A DNA stretch of 64,000 nt from Bidens hawaiensis (taxonomy: Eukaryota; Streptophyta; Magnoliopsida; Asterales; Asteraceae), in the NCBI GenBank assembly GCA_021521415.1, contig JAIQDT010000027.1, positions 829,001-893,000 on the forward strand, written 5' to 3'. Positions 47,619 through 58,570 of the stretch are shown one piece after another. The translations under genes and the position numbers were made by a program. The notes below the pieces were generated by a model. That model was not told where the DNA came from and did no database searches. It worked only from the letters and a program-made list of their open reading frames with translations. Every line of letters starts with the position of its first letter. The first letter of the stretch is position 1.

Positions 47619-50600
47619 TGTAACGATTCCGGCAAATCCAGGTATACCCTAGCCGCCATATACTATTTACGTGTCATTTAATATTGATTATATGAGTTAT
47701 AGTACGTATATACGAGTATATATGATTCATAGTACGAATCATACTCGATTATATAGTGAATCGTATTGGAATTACAATTAACCAATGAACGATTATTGAA
47801 ACCCGAACGAATCGGGAATTACATTATAGACGAAGTATATAATGTTTAGTGATATTTACGAAGTATTAATGCTTCGGGATAAGTGAATTATAGCACAGAG
47901 AAAGGATTTCGATTTACTAGTACGTCGGTACGATAAACGAAACCTTTAACATCAAACCAAGCAAGAGACGATCGATCAAGCCGAAAAAGATGCGTAATTA
48001 TTAATAATATGATGTTTTAATGTCATGGTTTAAGTTTTTAAAGTTTTTAAGTCGGTTTTATGTAAATTTTATTTTAACCCGAAAAACAACCATTTTAGGC
48101 TCGTTTTAAGCCGAATTACGAGTTTAAACGAGAAACGAACTGAGCCAGATTATCCAAAACATTATCCGGATTACGGAAATCCGAATATGTGGCTAATATT
48201 GAAGTTGTGGGGCCCACCCCCACCCATTACTTGGACCGATCGGCCCCTTTACACCCATTATCAATTCATTTTCTTTTTTTTTACACATCAAACTCTCTCA
48301 AATCTCCAAGCCTTCAAACATTCAACCCAAAAACCCTTGATCCAAACCAAGAACACAAGGTATAACACATGTTTTAATGCTTAAATCTTGTTTCCAACTT
48401 CATGATCTTGAGAAAAGGAGGTTTCAAATGTAAAAATGGGTGAAAACCCGAGTTGAAACCGATTCTCGCATGATCAAGTGATGTATACAAGTTATACAAA
48501 GGATCTTGATCCAAGTGATGAGTTAAAAGAGTTTAGAACGAAATTTTACGGTTGAAATCTTGTAAAATGAGTTTTCCATGTGAAAGACGGGTGAAAGCCC
48601 GAGATGAAACCGACTCTTGCATGATCAAGAGATGTATACATGTTATACAAGGGATCTTGGTCCAAGAAATGAGTAAAAAGAGTCGAGAACGGATTTTTAC
48701 GGTTAAAACCTTTGTTTTTATATCAAAACCGACACTATGAAAGAAATGGTTTGATTGTTGGTGTAACTTGCTTGGTATAGTGTTATTGTGCTTGTAAGTG
48801 TTGTATCTAGTGGCTAGCAAATGCTAGAAACCAAGATCTTTGCGATCTAACGCTAGAAACACAAGATAGTTCGGTTTTCGTGTGATTTAGTGATTTTGGA
48901 CAGATTGTAGTGTGCTTAGAGTTGGGTCATGAAATTTCACAGAGATGATCTATACATGAAAATATGAGATCTGTGAATATTTGGTAATTTTTGGATAAAA
49001 GATGAATATTTGGTGAATTTAATGCTCGGTTTTGGCCAAAAATGGTGAAAAATAGCTAAACTTGATGAACACTTCTGAAAAATTTAGGATAAGCTTTTTA
49101 TAACATATAAAAGTCACACACAAAATTTGAGCTCAGTTGGAGAAGTCTAAAGGGGCTTTTCGGTAAAACGAGTTCTAGGGCTTTCTAGCTCGGTTTTTGT
49201 GAAAATGGCTTGAAAAATGAGTTTTGGGTTCTGGAAAAATTCCAGGGAGTTATGAGGATGGCAGGGATCATCCCAGAAAAATTTGGGATTTTTCTAAAGT
49301 CTTTTGGTATTTTTGACATATTTAGTGTTTTAATAAGGTTTAAAAATAGATAAATAAATGTAAATATAAGAAAATAAATCTGGAAAATTTTTATTAAATT
49401 TCTTACTGTCAAAATAAGTTTTGTGCAAAATTTCAAGACCCGAGACTAAACGGGTATTTATTTGTGCTAAAAAGAACATAAAAACAAATTTTTAAAGCTT
49501 AAAACGTGTAAACCGGCAAAACTCGCATAAGCGAGCTGACTGGTATATGAAAACCCTAAAAATGGACCATTTCCATAAAACTAAGTAAATTAAGTAAAAA
49601 TAAATCATCCGAAAATAATTCGGATGATTTGGGTAATTTTACCCCATTTTACTGTTTCCGGCACCTAAATGACGGAAACGGGCCCCGCGGCCAAACGGGG
49701 TGTCCAAACCGAGCTCTAATTTCATCACTTTAACTAAAGTAACAGTCAAACACCATTTTTGGGTCGGGTGTGAATAAACTCATTTTTGAAACTAAAAAAA
49801 ACGGATTACCGTGCTAGGCACGCAAATCAAGGAAAATATAAAAATGATAATTTTGACCGTCCGACTCTAAGTAATGGCACAATCTGAGTCCTTAGGAGTG
49901 TCACGGGGTTAACATTGTCCCCGGATCGAGTACAGTACTGGGTTAACAATGTCCCCAGATGTACCGATTAACACGGATTTAATTTATGGCAATTATATAG
50001 TAACGATTAGATATTATATTACAGATCCAGGCTTATAGCAGTTCATTGTACCACGTCCCGACTCACAGAGAGGTGAGTTTTCACGAGCCCCTTTTTACTG
50101 AACTGTTTCTAAATATTTTCCCGGGTCGGAAAACATGTCTTTATTAAAGTATTTAAGTACATACCGATCGTATGGAAACACTTGTATATTTATATATATA
50201 TGTTTGATGCACAGAATATATAAATTGTTTATCGTGTGTAATTGTTCTGGGGTAACATAGTTCCCAGAGGTTATTATTGTTCTGGGGTAACATAGTTCCC
50301 AGAGGTTATTATTGTTCTGGGGTAACATAGTTCCCAGGGGTTATTATTGTTCTGGGGTAACATAGTTCCCAGGGGTTATTATTGTTCTGGGGTAACGTAG
50401 TTCCCAGAGGTTATTATTGTTCTGGGGTAACATAGTTCCCAGGGGTTATTATTGTTCTGGGGTAACGTAGTTCCCAGAGGTTATTATTGTTCTGGGGTAA
50501 CATAGTTCCCAGCATAATTTCATTGCTAATAAATGGTTATTAAAATGATCTGTCAGTGTTTATTTAAATTAGTGAAACTCACCAACTATTCGTAGTTGAC

Positions 50601-50885
50601 CCGTTTTCTTTACATGTTTTCTAGGTATGCCCAAGTTGGAATGATTGATATGTGCTTAATGATCTGTGCTACTTGTTGGAAGCTTGCTGATCTATATTTT
50701 GTAATGAATATATTAATGTCTTATCGGTAAAACTTGTGTGTAACACCTAGACAGTAACGAAACTATCAACAATGTAATATGATATAAATTAATGTAGTGG
50801 TATTTTCTTTATAAGCAATGCTGTTGATATCAGATGTGTCTGTTGCATCCCGTGTACGTTTCCGCTGCGGTTACGGGGTGTTACA
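47619..50885 (+). repeat. LTR3, right LTR of the complex
   Basis: Left two thirds nearly identical to LTR1. The right third instead resembles copy A's LTR (for example CCAGGCTTATAGCAGTTCAT and a GTTCTGGGGTAAC array). Its end TTACA is followed by the duplication AATTT. Confidence 0.93.
50247..50512. repeat. 35-bp hairpin array in LTR3, eight units
   Basis: Eight units at a strict 35-bp period, core CTGGGGTAACATAGTTCCCAG plus an AGGTTATTATTGTT-type linker. The last unit lacks the linker. This is the inverse complement of copy A's unit. Confidence 0.92.
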
Positions 50886-50890
50886 AATTT

Positions 50891-51731
50891 TTTACGGGTT
50901 AAAAGTGTTGACTTGAAGATGTCAAATGAATGAAAGTTAGAACGTTAAACATGATTTGGGTTTCAAATTTATTTGCAATGACATTTTTGAAAAGAATCAA
51001 AAGGTTCGGGATTTGGTAAATTGACTACTTTTCCCCCGACTATTAAAATTTAAGAATAGATAATGAACACTTACGACATGCCACCTTAGGTCTATCAATG
51101 CTTCTAACTTGTATCAAATTTGAAACATTCGTGTCAGCATTAACTTTTCCTTTAATGGTGATCAAATGTTGTATGGGAAACATGTCATGCAAAATTATGC
51201 TCAAATGAAGCAAAATATTCACAAAATTGAATGAGTTAACATGTTATTTTTTACGTTGTCAAACTTATCGAAATATTTTTCATGATTTAGCTCAGAAAAA
51301 CATAGTTCTTGAAGAATATATGTCGTTATAACTTAATGTTCTCTTTTCCTTCTATGGGTTGTATATTGATAAATATATCAATAAAAGTAGCGCTCCTTCA
51401 GTATTTAGACTGAGTGGTCAGAACTACTATTGTATGACTAATGTAAGAGAAGTTTTCTTCCTAAATTCTTTCAATTATACATATATGATACTGACAATGA
51501 AAGTTTCAATAAAAGAAAAGAAGCGTTCTCGGGTACGTTTTTGAACATGCATTTTTTATTAAGTTCATTTAGAAAATCATTATGTGATATAAATAAAATA
51601 AGTTTATATACACATAGTACAGATGCAAGCATAGATGTAATACATTTTTTCATAGACGTGTAATTATCTTCTTTACTTGTAATTATAATTTGGATATTTC
51701 CGTGTGTTAAATGGGCTCTAAAACTAGAGAT

Positions 51732-51782
<51 letters not shown>

Positions 51783-53229
51783 GCATACAACAAAAAATAC
51801 ACGTTAAAACGAGTAGTTCTTTAAACATTATCATAATTAATAATACACATTAAAAAGACGAGTAGTTCTAATCCTTGTGCGTTCGACCTTCCATTGGTCA
51901 TGGTTCCTCGAACGCCTTTCAAGTTCACTATTGTACTCCTCTGGATTTTCTATATATTCCTCTCCAAGGTGAGTATTTAGGGACGTGATCGTCCCCAATT
52001 TGAAGTTGGGCAAAGACTTGATCGAAGGCCTAGTTCCATTCTTCATCGATCCATGTTAATGGTTTATCAACGGATGGTGGCGGGTTTCCAAGGCGTACAG
52101 GTACAACTACATTAGTTGGCTGGTTTGGAGGGCGAAAAAAATGGGAGGTGTCGAGTTTGTAGGGAGTACCCGTACAACTGGATACGTCTGGTTTGCAGGG
52201 TGTAGAGATTATACAATGGGAAATGGATACTCTCCACACATATTTGAGATGAGCGTGTGTAGGTTGGGTTTGAAAATGAAATTGTTTGAGAAGAAACTAT
52301 ATAGTTTGAAAATGAAATTGTTTGATATAACAACCATATTTTATTATATGATATAAGTTGTTTATTTTTTTTATATCAACTAGTCGGTTACCTTTGTATT
52401 TCAAATTTACTAATTTTCTTTTTACAAAGTAGCCGTTTAAAATGGCATAGTCCCACAATCTCCAGGTTCGTTGACAGTTCGTCTATGCAAGCCAAGTCCA
52501 TGGACTTGTGCGTCACATCATGACAGGTCCGTGATTTATAAATACACCCAATTCCATCTCATTCGAACGAAAGGAATTTTGGCATGTTACAAATGCTTTT
52601 ATAGTTTGATGTAGTATTGCCATAACGGGTAAGTTGGGTTGTAAATCAAAAATGGGTACTGATCAGAGGAGTAATTTTTAGTGTTGGTAAAAATGGACCG
52701 GGTGGGGCGCCAACCTACCAACAGTTTTGCTTTCCTTCATTTCTTTGAGTTTACATATAGCTAATGTATTTATATAATTATAAAAACTACATTATTCAAT
52801 AAAATATTTATAGTTTGTAATTTAAATTGTAGAGGTAGGGTACCAAGTAGCCCACAGAACAAGAGGATAAACCCTTCCGTGGGTGTGGAATTCTTCCACA
52901 GCATGGCATATATCCCTAATAATGGAAATATGGTTGAACCAAGGATGATCACCCGCAAGAAGAATATCCTCCGCATAAAGAGATACAAACCTTCCGTGGA
53001 AGGAACACTTGGCAATCAATAATTGAAAAAATTCAGCAAGAGACTTGTCGTGAGGAAGCATATGATAGGATGTGACATGGAAGGGAAAGACCAATTACAT
53101 GTTGGAATTCCCGTACAATCCACAAACGCACGATAGGCCAATAAGAAAGGGTCAACGCTGTACTTGCCCACAACAAGGACTTATGTATGCCAGCTGTCGG
53201 ACCAATTAGGAGCCACTATCATGCACAGT
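50891..53229. other. p24 intron DNA without recognised genes
   Basis: AT-rich. Fragments on the - strand at 51837-52333 (VVVPVRLGNPPPSVDK, PLTWIDEEWN) look like decayed coding sequence but I cannot name them. A trinucleotide repeat lies at 51738-51782. Confidence 0.5.
51738..51782. repeat. (AAT)n microsatellite
   Basis: About 14 uninterrupted TAA/AAT units. Confidence 0.92.
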
Positions 53230-53613
53230 CATAAAAATAGAAGGTTCCATTGAGTGGGACAGCTGACCCAATCATTCTCTCCCCCTTTGGCTATTTACCA
53301 CATGAGAATTAACTGTAAAAGGGTCCGCACTCTCTCATTCTCTCTAAAGAATACTCATCATTTACCATACGGATTCTCACGCTGGTTGGTGGTTATGAGA
53401 AGGCACACCCCCCCCCCCCACCCATTCCCCTTCTTGTAACGAGCTCACGACGTTCGGTTTTGCAGGTCACGGCTGCTACAAGTCATAACAGTTGTTAATA
53501 TCGACTTACCGGAGAATACTAAGCTAAGTCCACCAAGGGTTACAGTAGTGTTATTGATTTATCGGCCGAGATATTAGGTTAAGCTTACAAAATGTTAAAT
53601 TAGTGTTTCTTCA
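53230..53613 (+). repeat. Solo-LTR remnant related to the Tat-like LTR at 61-62 kb
   Basis: It shares an ordered series of blocks with the LTR ending at 62007: GATTCTCACG, a C-run, a GACGAGC-like motif, TTTTGCAGGTC and the terminal TTAGTGTTTCTTCA. No primer site follows, so it is a solo or 3' LTR. The left end is not resolved. Confidence 0.6.
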
Positions 53614-53969
53614 CTAATAAAATAATAATTTGAATAATTCATATGAAAATAACTAAACAGTTTGTAAGCATTTAAATACACTTAGGTTATGTGTAGTGGA
53701 TGGGATACATTGTAGGGCAATTTTTGACACGTAACGTCACGTTAGCAGGGGTGATTTTTATTTTAGGGTGTAGTGGTTTGTAACCCAATATTACGCCATC
53801 ATAACGCCACGCCAGTTTATTAATTTTTTTCTTTTTATAATTAAAATAAACAAATAAAACACTATTAATTTAAATAAATAAATAAAAATACATTATAAAT
53901 AAAAAACAAACATTAAAATAAAAAAATACATAACAAAAATATAAAAAAATACATATAAAATAATAATTT

Positions 53970-55440
53970 ATGTCTCGTCTTCGCTTTCTTCATATTATTT
54001 GCCATCTTCGTCTTCTTATTCAAAGGGACGATTCCCCCAAACTGGTTGAACCAAATACGCTTTAAGTTGATTACATATCTCACATGATGTGACCTCGTGA
54101 AGGTTTTGTGTTCATTGTTCTTCGGTTGCTTCAGGAAATTCTTCTAAAACGCTCCATGTATATATTGTTGGCATATTACTCTGTCATCGTCTTCTAAAAT
54201 CATATTATGCAATATGATACACGTATACATGACATTGCTTTATTACGAGTGACCATACACGACAGAGGTTTTCACATAATGCCAACATTGTTTAAGAACC
54301 CCAAAACACCTCTCGATATCCTTTCACGCAGACTCTTACTTCTTAAAATATTCTATTTTTTCTTCAAGCAGGTCTTGAAACGTTTTCACGATGATCGAGT
54401 ACTCCTGATATATCACATCTCCCATACAGCATCCATGTTGGTAGTAGGTAACGTTGGCATAAAATGGTAAGTCCGGTATGCTATGACTGATGTAATACTC
54501 TAATACATGCGACGCGTTGAGAACATTTATGTTTTGTTGGACCCGACAGAGCGAAAGAAGGCCCACCAAACCCAAAGTTCATGTGAACAAACGTCCTGAA
54601 GACTAACTGTTGGTATCATATGGTTACCATGGGTGTAATGACCTCACCATGCAGTTGGATAGTTAGACCATTCCTAATGCATGCAATCTATATTCCCGAT
54701 CATGTCAGGGAAAGAAGGTTTACTTTCATGTACATCGTATATATGACTTAGGTCGTTTGAAGTTGGAATCCTCAGATAATGCATAATTGTATTATTCCTA
54801 TATAAATAACTAATTAAAACAATTTAAAGTAAAAACAAGTTATACAAAACAATTTAAATATAAAACAATTAAGTTACATAAAACAATTTAAATTATACCG
54901 ATGCAAAAATTCTCCAACGCGTCTCGTATCATTTTCTCCGACTTCTTTAAATAGTCGCCGTTGATGTCAGTCGGGCTTCTGCATGCGAGGATGTGTAGAG
55001 CCAAAGTACACTTTTGGATAACGATAAATCCTAACATTCCCCTTGCGTCGCATTTTTGTTGAAAATACGAATACTAGCGCTCCAAATCTCCCTCAATGAG
55101 CAAAAATAAAATTTATTTCTAGACATCCGAAAACGACGTCTAAACTTAGCGTCGTCGTATCTAGGCGGGTCGTTGAAGTAGTATTGCATCAAACGATCGT
55201 TCGCACCTCATAGTCTTGAACGATGAACGCTCGCCTCATGCGTAGGCGAGAACTAGTAGAAGTTATCTTATTTACTACGGTCCTAAAGTCACTCGTAACC
55301 GCATCGTCTTGCTCCTCCGCCTCTTTTATGAGCTTATCTATCACCTTGTTATGCTCAATAAATTGTTCGATAATGTCGATAGTGTTTGTCGAATCCTTAT
55401 TTGGTGAAAATAAAGGGTTTTGGAGGTTGAGTTGTTTAGG
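53970..55440 (-). pseudogene. Decayed PIF/Harbinger transposase
   Basis: Read from 55440 downward. An N-terminal acidic segment (IIEQFIEHNKVIDKLIKEAE) is followed by FQQKCDARGMLGF and IQKCTLALHILA near 55000-55060. Then come KKSEKMIRDALENFC, IGNIDCMH (first Asp region, near 54680), WAFFRSVGSNKNINVLN (second Asp lost), GVLKQCWHYVKTS and VMYTCIILHNMILEDDDR near 54190. Order and spacing match HARBI1-like transposases. Many stops and frame changes leave no usable frame. Confidence 0.7.
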
Positions 55441-55478
55441 TATTAATATTGATTTTGTTAACTAATTTTTTTTATTAA

Positions 55479-56348
55479 GGGATATTGGTTTTTAATACTC
55501 TCAACTTTCCCTCATTGGTAGATAACACTCCTAACTGTTGATTTGTCACCCACCACTCCCAACTTTCACCCTATTTTCCTGTACCACTCCCGTCTAAATC
55601 AACACTAACCTCGTTAATGTTTTGGACTAAAATGTCATTCAAATTAGTTGAGGGGGTAAAACAGAAATTTTATTTTTAACACACAACCTCCATTCCGGTG
55701 ACCTCGTTTTTCCGGCGACCTCATTTTTTCCGGAGAATTTGAGTTTTCCGGCTATCTCGTCTTTCAGAACACCATATCCATCATTTCACCGAGCTTCACA
55801 TATGAATTTGAGTTTTTCGGCGAGTTGCAGGTTTCCGGCGAACACCATATCCATCATTTCACCGCCCACCGCCCCAAAACCGCAACCCCCGCCCCCCGCC
55901 ACCACCAGTGTCTCACCCAGCCACCTTCCGGGATCTCTTGCGTGCCTGAAAATCGAGTTGCAGGTTTCCAGCAAGCACCATCTTCATCATATCTCCACTG
56001 GTGCACAATCTTCATGATCTCCATCACCTTTTTACACCTTTGAACCATCTCCATTTTCTGAAAGACTAGATAATCGGAAAACTCAAATTCGCCGGAAGAA
56101 AAGAGGTCCCGGAAAAACGAGGTCACCGGAAATGGAGGTTGTGTGTTAAAAATAAAATATCTATTTTACCCCCTCAACTAATTTGAATGACATTTTTAGT
56201 CCAAAACATTAACGAGGTTAGTGTTCATTTAGGCGGGGAGTGGTACATGAACATAGGGTGAAAGTTGGGAATTGTGAGTGACAAATCAAAAGTTGAGAGT
56301 GTTATCTACTAACGTGGGAAAGTTGGGAGTGTTAAAAACCAATATCCC
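55479..56348. mobile_element. Mutator-like element with about 240-bp terminal inverted repeats
   Basis: Left end GGGATATTGGTTTTTAA and right end TTAAAAACCAATATCCC extend into near-complementary arms of about 240 bp (for example ACACAACCTCCATTCCGGTG against its complement near 56120-56145). Flanks TTTTATTAA (55470-55478) and TTTCATTAA (56349-56357) form a 9-bp duplication with one mismatch. The interior, rich in CCGGCGA and CCACCGCC phrases, carries no transposase and is shared with the fragment at 27370. Confidence 0.82.
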
Positions 56349-56649
56349 TTTCATTAATATGACCTTTGTCAACACATCTAATTATAATTATTTTCAAATC
56401 TATTCATGGCGACTAATGCATCCCCCTCTCCTTAAAATCGCCCCAAAATCAGTGAGAGGTGGGGTAGGTGTTTACGATAACAAAGGGCGATTTTGGCTCA
56501 TTACACTTGTTCTTATAAACCTTGTATCTATTTGACATGTTTCCCTTATTGATAATACTTATATATGATGCACCTTACTAAAGATGTTTTTTTCATATAA
56601 GGAGGGTTCAAATTTCCACCTCTAATTTACATGTGATACTTCTCTTTAG

Positions 56650-56726
56650 GGTGTTGAACTTGAATTGAGAGTACTTGAAGAGGCTATGAAAGCACTCCAT
56701 GAAAATTACATCTTTCTAAAGAGCAA
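56650..56726 (+). CDS. p24 family gene, exon 3
   Basis: After the AG acceptor it reads GVELELRVLEEAMKALHENY and IFLKSK, the coiled-coil segment that p24 proteins use to oligomerise. It ends in split codon AA at a GTAAGT donor. No damage is seen. Confidence 0.88.
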
Positions 56727-56853
56727 GTAAGTTTTTATTTTTCTTCTAAAAGAATTATTATTGATTATTTTAGGAATCATTTGTATACAATTAAATGACG
56801 TATTTTGATAATACTGCGCATAAGCCATTAACTTAATTGTTACATACACATAG

Positions 56854-56998
56854 GGAAGCGGAGATAAGGGTAGTGAGTGAAAAGACGAATGCAAAGGTGG
56901 CTCGGTTTAGCATCATCTCTCTTGGTCTCTGCATCGGAGCCTCGGCTTTGCAGGTGTGGTATTTGAAAAGATATTTCAACAAGATGAAACTTATCTGA
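56854..56998 (+). CDS. p24 family gene, exon 4 (membrane anchor and tail)
   Basis: It reads [20 protein letters not shown], then the transmembrane segment [17 protein letters not shown], then the short cytosolic tail [10 protein letters not shown] and TGA. The Arg, aromatic (YF) and terminal Lys/Leu pattern is the coat-protein binding tail of the p24 delta type. With exons 1-3 the protein would be about 208 residues, normal for the family. Exons 3-4 are clean, while exons 1-2 each carry an apparent one-base shift, so either the gene has died recently or the sequence has errors. Confidence 0.88.
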
Positions 56999-57260
56999 AG
57001 TTTTTACGGTACTAGGTTTTAGATTGTATTAAACAATAAACAATTAGGTTGTTTTCCTATTTTCAAATATGACGAGTATAAGTAAGTAAAGTTGGTGTCA
57101 CCTATATATTTGATCGATTTATTTATGGATGAATTTGTGTAGATAATATATGTTTATTCCTAAAGGTTAAACGGGTAAGATTAATGTGACAAGTGACATT
57201 ATAACAACAATATAATATTGTGTGAAATATAAATAGGAAAGCTTTGGATATGAGCCATGA

Positions 57261-57348
57261 TCAACGTTCTCCTCTTTGTTCGGGTGTCAAACCTCCCTTA
57301 CCACAGCTTGGGCAACTCCTTAACCCGAAACCTTGGCAATCGTAGCAT
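57261..57348 (-). CDS. DnaJ-type zinc-finger protein, last exon
   Basis: Read from 57348 to TGA at 57261: (K)CYDCQGFGLRSCPSCGKGG followed by LTPEQRGER. It carries two CxxC pairs with Gly spacing, as in DnaJ/Hsp40 cysteine-rich domains. The preceding AG is at 57349-57350. The exon completes the codon left by the exon at 57476. The stop lies 262 bp from the p24 stop, so the two genes converge. Confidence 0.8.
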
Positions 57349-57475
57349 CTATATAAGAAGAAGAAGAAGAAGTTGTGTTAAATTCACAAGAAACTGAGAG
57401 TTTATATATCATGCATATTAAAAAATATATAAAAAAAAAACAAGAGAAATTATGGAGCTAGAGAAATGATCTCAC

Positions 57476-57519
57476 TTCCAACGCTCGAATATATTCCCGT
57501 TCTTGTTTTCTCCTGTTCC
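57476..57519 (-). CDS. DnaJ-type zinc-finger protein, internal exon
   Basis: A 44-base exon between GCAG acceptor and GTGAG donor that encodes GTGENKNGNIFERW plus AA of the next codon. With its neighbours it gives CVGCNCKGTGENKNGNIFER, a continuous CxxCxGxG-type sequence, which confirms both splice sites. Confidence 0.78.
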
Positions 57520-57572
57520 CTGCATCAATCGCTAGCTTTTACTAATTAGTTCTTAATTCTTAAATAATTAGC

Positions 57573-57848
57573 CAGGGCCGGTTCAACGAATGAGGAGGCC
57601 TAAATCGAAATAAGATTTTAGGGCTTTTTATGACATTTGTTAAGAAAAAAAAGTTGCTTACTACAAGTTTTGAACTAATGATCTATAGTTTTATAACAAC
57701 TAAGCCTACCACCACACCATTACATTACTTCGAATTTACTTTACCCATTATAATATATCTACATATAATGTTTTTTTGGGCTTTGAGGCCTTAATTAAAT
57801 GTGGGCCTAAAGCCTAACTTATTTTCGCTGGCCCATGGGCCGGCCCTG
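57573..57848. mobile_element. hAT-type MITE, 276 bp
   Basis: Terminal inverted repeats CAGGGCCGG at the left and CCGGCCCTG at the right. Flanks TAATTAGC and TAATTAAC are an 8-bp duplication with one mismatch. No coding capacity. It lies in the intron between the 44-base exon and the exon at 60256. Confidence 0.85.
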
Positions 57849-58570
57849 TAATTAACTAGTTATTTACAAAACGTTTTAAGCTAAGTAAGGCTTATTGGAT
57901 TTTAATAATCCCAACTAAATGTGACCGATAATAATCTCAATGGGTTTATCGTTATTGTTGGTCCCAAAGTTGTATTTTTATTTTTAAATTGGCTCTTAGT
58001 AGTCCTTGTAAAAAAAAGTAAATAAAAAATACAAAAACCTTAACGGCGTTAACATTATTCTGAATTTCAAACTGATTTTTTAGCGCTTTTGACCAGAATG
58101 ATAATACGAGCCGATTATGTAAAACTTAGCTCTAAACGATGTTACAAACAACTTAGTTTTTGTTAATTGAAAGATCAAGCACCCGATTGAAGCACTAATC
58201 AAAGTCGTTTTGAGCATCGTTTCGAGCTAAGTATTACATCAATTAAGGCGTATCTTATTTCTTATCAAAAGCCCTAAAGAATCAGTTTGAAATTCGGAAA
58301 AAAAGTTAAGTTTTTTTAACGATGACCACTAAGACTCTTCGCTATGGGGCGCCCATGGCTGAGGTGGCGAGCGCCGAAGGGCGCGGAACACCGTCGTGGG
58401 GCTCCGTCAAACCAGCGCCGCGAATGGAAAGATTGTTCAAACGGCCGGCGCGGAAGCTCAAATTTGTGGGCCCCTTCCCCTTTCCAACGGCTATTTGACC
58501 GTTTGATATATATATATATATATATCAAACTAAACAATACCATCCCAATTTTTATAATTTTCTCGCAAAA

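Larger units (their letters stand above)
31252..50885 (+). mobile_element. Three-LTR Tekay complex (LTR1-int1-LTR2-int2-LTR3)
   Basis: A 19.6-kb + strand complex: LTR1 31252-34593, complete internal region 1, LTR2 40689-44046, 5'-truncated internal region 2, LTR3 47619-50885. One perfect AATTT duplication flanks the whole unit. LTR1 matches LTR3 in its left two thirds (for example GGCCCACCCCCACCCATTAC) and LTR2 in its right third (for example GGCACGTAGCTGTTCATTG). LTR2 ends exactly at its TTACA and is joined to mid-gag. This fits element B inserted into the gag of element C, followed by recombination between C's left LTR and B's left LTR, which removed C's 5' half. Confidence 0.9.
28622..56649 (+). 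other. 28-kb intron of the p24 gene, filled by transposons
   Basis: It begins GT at 28622 and ends AG at 56648-56649. The protein reads continuously across it (…VARKENIQ then GVELELRVLEE…), so it is a single intron. It contains the three-LTR Tekay complex in the same orientation as the gene, a solo LTR remnant, a Harbinger remnant and a Mutator-like element. Stretches 28622-31246 and 50891-53229 hold no gene I can recognise. Confidence 0.75.

Noticed and set aside
52822..53094. - strand frame of 90 codons with a protein-like look (SLYAEDILLAGDHPWF)
   Set aside because: Not recognised; next to a solo LTR remnant and lacking a partner frame. Could be decayed element sequence.
53692..56530. Possible outer ends of the decayed Harbinger element
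   Set aside because: GTGTAGTGG at the left and a weak GTGTAATG inverted at the right did not give a convincing terminal repeat or TAA/TTA duplication.
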